In this document: piece by piece, positions 60,846 through 64,000 of the stretch
Position numbering within the stretch: position 1 is the stretch's first letter
How the letters are laid out: every line of letters starts with the position of its first letter
Assembly: GCF_003049645.1 (NCBI RefSeq)
Contig: NZ_PYWK01000001.1
Span: forward strand, 1,519,487 to 1,583,486
DNA: 64,000 nucleotides
Direction: 5' to 3'
DNA from: Metasolibacillus fluoroglycofenilyticus
GTDB taxonomy: Bacteria > Bacillota > Bacilli > Bacillales_A > Planococcaceae
Translations under genes and position numbers: made by a program
Notes under the pieces: model-generated
The model's input: the letters and a program-made list of their open reading frames with translations, nothing else
Database searches by the model: none
What the model was told of the DNA's origin: nothing

Positions 60846-60873
60846 AGAAAGAGAGGACAGTGCCTCTCTTTAC
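60846..60873 (-). terminator. Terminator between leftward genes
   Basis: AAAGAGAGG (60848-60856) pairs with CCTCTCTTT (60863-60871). On the minus strand it is followed by CTTTTTC. It separates the Cys-rich protein gene from the three genes downstream. Confidence 0.7.
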
Positions 60874-60903
60874 ATTATGTTGAAGCTAGTTGGAATAGCA
60901 CCA

Positions 60904-61557
60904 TTAACAGTTGCTTGGGAAGACATTTCCACATTTTTGTGGGCGAGCTGCTGGTGAGCAAGAGATTGGGAAATCTGCACGAGGCTCACAGTATTCAGCT
61001 AAAAATTCTACTGTTACTGGGAAAGTAGATTGAATGCTTTGGCAAACCGTCACAGTTACAGACAAGTTAGTGAATGTAATTGTTGGTGTACCACCTGTAG
61101 GGAATTCTGGCGTAATAGCACCTGTTGAGCAGACGAAGCAGTCTAAGTCTGTGTATGTTACTTTAACATCTGTTCCTTTAGGTGCACATAATGTAATTTG
61201 CTCGCAGCGAGAAATGTTAAATGACTCACTTTCATACATCATATTGTTCGCTGTTTTCACTACAATTGTCACAATGAAGTTTTTTTGCACTGTTAATTGC
61301 TGTAGTTTAACCGACCTTCCTGAAAGTGTAAATTGGCGATTTTCACGGCTCAAAATAACGACAGGATTTGTTGGATCTGGTACTACTCTACATTGGATAG
61401 ATGCATGCGTTAAATCAACACCTGCTGGCAGCGTTGGAAAAGCAACCGCACCTTGTGGTGTAAGCTCAAAAGTAAGCTCTTTAACGATCCAATCGTATAC
61501 TTTGTCGACATTGATACAAATTAGCTCGCGCACTTGCGATTGATTTATTTCTTGCAT
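60904..61557 (-). CDS. Cys-rich spore-surface-like protein
   Basis: About 217 residues from ATG 61557 (TGGAGGTG before it); the longer frame to 61701 has no site. The N-terminal segment QVRELICINVDKVYDWIVKE is typical of a family of Bacillales spore proteins, the middle is beta-rich, and the C-terminus has several cysteines (CSPAARPQKCGNVFPSNC) suited to disulfide cross-linking in a coat or exosporium. A candidate mother-cell promoter lies upstream. Confidence 0.6.
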   Translation of the reverse strand: MQEINQSQVRELICINVDKVYDWIVKELTFELTPQGAVAFPTLPAGVDLTHASIQCRVVPDPTNPVVILSRENRQFTLSGRSVKLQQLTVQKNFIVTIVVKTANNMMYESESFNISRCEQITLCAPKGTDVKVTYTDLDCFVCSTGAITPEFPTGGTPTITFTNLSVTVTVCQSIQSTFPVTVEFLAEYCEPRADFPISCSPAARPQKCGNVFPSNC

Positions 61558-61598
61558 ATTTTGTTGACACCTCCATAAAAGTTTTTTTCTTTCGTTTG

Positions 61599-61627
61599 TA
61601 TCATATGACGCAGTAACAGTCGTATTT
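61599..61627 (-). promoter_or_regulatory. Candidate mother-cell (sigma-E/K) promoter
   Basis: On the minus strand CATATGATA (61607-61599) matches the sigma-K -10 CATANNNTA perfectly, and ATAC stands 14 bp upstream. The start would lie about 35 nt before the Cys-rich gene's ATG. It supports expression in the mother cell during sporulation. Confidence 0.5.
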
Positions 61628-61832
61628 AGGCATTCAAAATGGGCGCTACTAGTCTTGCTGAAAACATGATGTGCTACTGTCACATCTAAGCATGGTCGCA
61701 ATAAACTACGGTATAAAGTAAAACTGCTATTAGTGAGTTTCCACTAATTGTAGTCTTTACAAATGGACATTTGCAGGAAGGTTTTTATGCCTATGTCAGC
61801 AAATGCGAGATAAATGGAAAGGAGGATAGAAT

Positions 61833-62621
61833 ATGAGCAATTCCAAACAATATACAACTCATGATTTTGAGGCGTTACGTATGCAAGTTGCAGCATGTAA
61901 GGAAAAGCTAGAAAAGGCACAAAATAATAATGCCAAGGCGCAATTATTACAAATGAAACAGCGAATTTCTACTATAAAAAATCAATTGCAGCAGCCTGAA
62001 AAATTAGTTGAAGCAGAGGAATATAAGCCAGAGCATGAGGAGCAATTAATGATGGAAAAAAGAAGAGAACAGCGAATAGACGATGGCTTAGAGCTTTCTT
62101 ATCGGCAATTGCAACAATTATTGCATTCTAGAAAAGTGAAAGAAACGAACATTACGGAAACGAGGCATTTAGAAAGTAGGGTAGCTGGCCCAAGACATTT
62201 TAACGAGCATTATTTCCAATCGGTTTACACATATCCAAGCCATGTGCATAATGGCTTATATCGCAATGCGCATAAGCCCATTGTTTTAAGAGATATAGAT
62301 TCCATACAAAAAAATGAACATGTGCCACAACAACAAACGGTACCCCCAAAGATAAGACATGAAATAATAGAAAATGCTGAGATACCACAGGTGGAAATGC
62401 AACAAACTATGAATGAGGAAACAGTCTCTTTTGAGGAGTTAGAGGTGCGACAGGAAAGTCCCCAAATGGAAATACTTGCTACTGAAAACGAGGATTTAAA
62501 GGAGGAGCCACTGGACTTTATAACGTCCACTGTAGCACTTGAATCAATAAATGAGGAAACAACGTATGGGCAGAAAAAGGAAAAGTATACCTCATGGTGG
62601 AATTTTTTTAGGAAAAAATGA
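61833..62621 (+). CDS. Hypothetical protein, possible spore coat component
   Basis: A 262-aa protein with GGAAAGGAGG before the ATG. The N-terminal third is coiled coil (about residues 10-100), the middle contains a Tyr/His-rich stretch (HFNEHYFQSVYTYPSHVHNG), and the C-terminal third is acidic. Tyr/His-rich stretches are common in spore coat proteins. No family recognised. Confidence 0.5.
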   Translation: MSNSKQYTTHDFEALRMQVAACKEKLEKAQNNNAKAQLLQMKQRISTIKNQLQQPEKLVEAEEYKPEHEEQLMMEKRREQRIDDGLELSYRQLQQLLHSRKVKETNITETRHLESRVAGPRHFNEHYFQSVYTYPSHVHNGLYRNAHKPIVLRDIDSIQKNEHVPQQQTVPPKIRHEIIENAEIPQVEMQQTMNEETVSFEELEVRQESPQMEILATENEDLKEEPLDFITSTVALESINEETTYGQKKEKYTSWWNFFRKK

Positions 62622-62723
62622 TTGAAATAAAGCACTCCAAGCAAAACATCAAAAGTAGCGTAGTTGTTAGCCCTTCACTCCTTTCTCTCTATGAATAGGA
62701 TAAAGACGAAAGGAGGTGGAACA

Positions 62724-63377
62724 ATGACAAATAAATATTTTAAGTTTCATAGAGACTGTGGTTGTTCATCAGGCTCAAACAATTGCACATCAAGCGGACC
62801 ATTTCAAGCAATCGATGCAGCTTGTGTTGTAACACCACCGAATAATGGTGTTACAGGTGGCTCAATTATTCCATTTTCTTCTGGTACAGTACCAGCAGTG
62901 TTAACAACAATTGGAGGCGGTTTAGTTGGCACAGGGAGCTTGATTGGCTTTGGTACGTCTGTGCCTAGTATTTCCTTGGCTGGTGGTTTAATTGAATTGC
63001 CGCTTGGTTCGGCTGCTGTCCCGTTAACGGAAGCTTTTTCTATGCCACGCGCAGGTAGATTAACAGCGATTTCAGCATCCTTTACAGCAACGGTCGGTGT
63101 TGCACTTGGTAGCTACACAGTCAACGCACAAATTTACCGAGCAGCTGCTGGCACTACAGCATTCACGCCATTAGCTGGTGCAACAGTTGATTTAAGCCCA
63201 GCAATCGTTAACCCTATAACGCTGGCACAAACAGTACAAGGTACAGCAACATTACCATCTATTCCAGTAGCAGCAGGTGATTTACTCATTATGGTATTCT
63301 CTGTGACGGGCTCAGGTGCATTATTAGAGGCTGCAACGATTACAGGTACAGCAAGTGCAGGCCTGAATATCGCATAA
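62724..63377 (+). CDS. Exosporium protein with BclB-type C-terminal domain
   Basis: About 217 residues from ATG 62724 (AAAGGAGGTGG before it). A short N-terminal part with cysteines (RDCGCSSGSNNC) is followed directly by a domain (about 45-217: GGSIIPFSSGTVPAVLTTIGGG, then LTAISASFTATVGVALGSYTVNAQIYRA) that matches the C-terminal domain of BclB-type exosporium glycoproteins. The collagen-like Gly-X-Y region usual in that family is absent. It should sit on the spore surface. Confidence 0.8.
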   Translation: MTNKYFKFHRDCGCSSGSNNCTSSGPFQAIDAACVVTPPNNGVTGGSIIPFSSGTVPAVLTTIGGGLVGTGSLIGFGTSVPSISLAGGLIELPLGSAAVPLTEAFSMPRAGRLTAISASFTATVGVALGSYTVNAQIYRAAAGTTAFTPLAGATVDLSPAIVNPITLAQTVQGTATLPSIPVAAGDLLIMVFSVTGSGALLEAATITGTASAGLNIA

Positions 63378-63455
63378 TGAATAGACGCATGGGCAAATGA
63401 CGTATATTTTTATGCTATACAGCTGATAATGTATGATAAAGTTAAACTTCAACAG

Positions 63456-63500
63456 GCTGTCGGGAAAGTAGGCTAGCACCTACATTTCCCAACAGTCATT
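63456..63500 (+). terminator. Terminator of the BclB-like gene
   Basis: CTGTCGGGAAAGTAGG pairs with CCTACATTTCCCAACAG, giving a long stem; the tail is only moderately T-rich. Confidence 0.6.
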
Positions 63501-63569
63501 TATGTTTTTCCATATTGCTGTGTTGATTTTTTCAGTATATGCTTAGTACAGGATTGAAGGAGTGATGAA

Positions 63570-64000
63570 ATGATTTCATTAATAGTAGCACATGATAAAA
63601 ATCGAGTAATAGGCTATGAAAATCAGATGCCATGGCATTTACCTGGGGAATTAAAGTATTTCAAGGAAATGACGATGGGGAAGCCGATTATTATGGGGCG
63701 TAAAACATTTGAATCAATTGGAAGGGCTTTACCGGGAAGGCGAAATATTATCATTACACGCAATGCATCATATAAAGCAGATAATATCGAAGTAGTGACG
63801 AGCTTAGACGAAGCGCTGCAGTTAGTGAAGGACGAGCCTGAAATTATGATTATTGGTGGAGAACAAATTTTCAAGCTAGCATTAGAAGTGGCAGACCGAT
63901 TATATATTACAGAAATCGACTATGCTTTCGCTGGAGATACATATTTTCCTGCATATGAAGATTGGAAGCTAATAAGCAAAAGAGAGCCTGTCCAAGCTAA
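63570..64000 (+). CDS. dfrA: Dihydrofolate reductase (3' end outside window)
   Basis: The first 143 codons of a DHFR, with GGAGTGATG before the ATG. It reduces dihydrofolate made by ThyA back to tetrahydrofolate. Visible motifs: IVAHDKNRVIGYENQMPWHLPGE, the cofactor-site GRKTFESIGRALPGRRNIIITR, and IMIIGGEQIFKLAL. The gene runs off the window. In B. subtilis thyB and dfrA are adjacent; here the spore cluster separates them. Confidence 0.95.
   Translation, partial: MISLIVAHDKNRVIGYENQMPWHLPGELKYFKEMTMGKPIIMGRKTFESIGRALPGRRNIIITRNASYKADNIEVVTSLDEALQLVKDEPEIMIIGGEQIFKLALEVADRLYITEIDYAFAGDTYFPAYEDWKLISKREPVQA

Noticed and set aside
1-64000. CRISPR arrays, tRNA or rRNA genes, integrase
   Set aside because: I looked for regularly spaced repeats, tRNA-like cloverleafs, rRNA segments and tyrosine or serine recombinase motifs and saw none that could be supported.

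Overview
The window looks like chromosomal DNA of a low-GC, spore-forming, S-layer-bearing Bacillales species, most likely Lysinibacillus or a close relative. Supporting signs are the ypjP, thyA and dfrA genes at the right end, a BclB-type exosporium domain protein, an S-layer-homology (SLH) protein, and a candidate mother-cell sporulation promoter. About the first 56 kb is accessory DNA dominated by an integrated conjugative element. The last 7.5 kb is core chromosome. No integrase gene is visible, so the left end lies outside the window.

Layout. 1-5.4 kb: C-terminal part of a Ski2-like helicase, a probable type I toxin with an antisense RNA, an orphan LexA-type box, a 129-bp MITE that split a terminator, a lipoprotein gene between direct repeats, and an XRE repressor. 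5.4-11.2 kb: a phage-like early or regulatory module with a divergent operator, DUF771, Rha/ORF6C antirepressor, ArpU-like regulator and many small genes. 11.3-13.3 kb: a winged-helix, replication-initiator-like protein followed by noncoding DNA with DnaA-box-like sites. 13.5-14.7 kb: a DUF3841 protein and an exported HicA-domain protein. 15.0-43.8 kb: the transfer operon, beginning after helically phased GTACAAA boxes. It includes a VirB2-like pilin, a tandem-Toprim primase-like protein, VirD4, two TadB/TadC-like proteins around a VirB11/TadA ATPase, an SLH protein, a 2234-aa surface protein, VirB6-like and PrgI-like proteins, a VirB4 in two polypeptides, a VirB8-like protein and a lytic transglycosylase/M23 hydrolase. 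43.8-50.8 kb: oriT, three small DNA-binding proteins, a MobP2/MobL relaxase, a PemK/MazF-like protein, small genes and topoisomerase III. 51.0-56.0 kb: a 1642-aa STAND-type NTPase with a C-terminal phospholipase-D-like domain, a likely defence cargo. 56.2-64 kb: a possible element boundary, a candidate structured RNA, ypjP, an MFS pseudogene, thyA, a spore-surface gene cluster and partial dfrA.

How the parts may work together. VirD4 should couple the relaxase-oriT complex to the channel. VirB4 and VirB11 would energise assembly, and the wall hydrolase and surface proteins would open the wall and make cell contact. The most unusual signal is a shared protein tail. Seven proteins of the element (relaxase, Toprim protein, MazF-like protein and four others) end in hydrophobic-Glu-Arg, usually after a basic stretch and with different codons. 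I infer a possible type IV secretion signal marking proteins sent to the recipient.

A second pattern is that one terminator family (GGACTCACC/GGTGAGTCC) recurs at eight sites, and two probable cargo cassettes lie exactly between copies of it.
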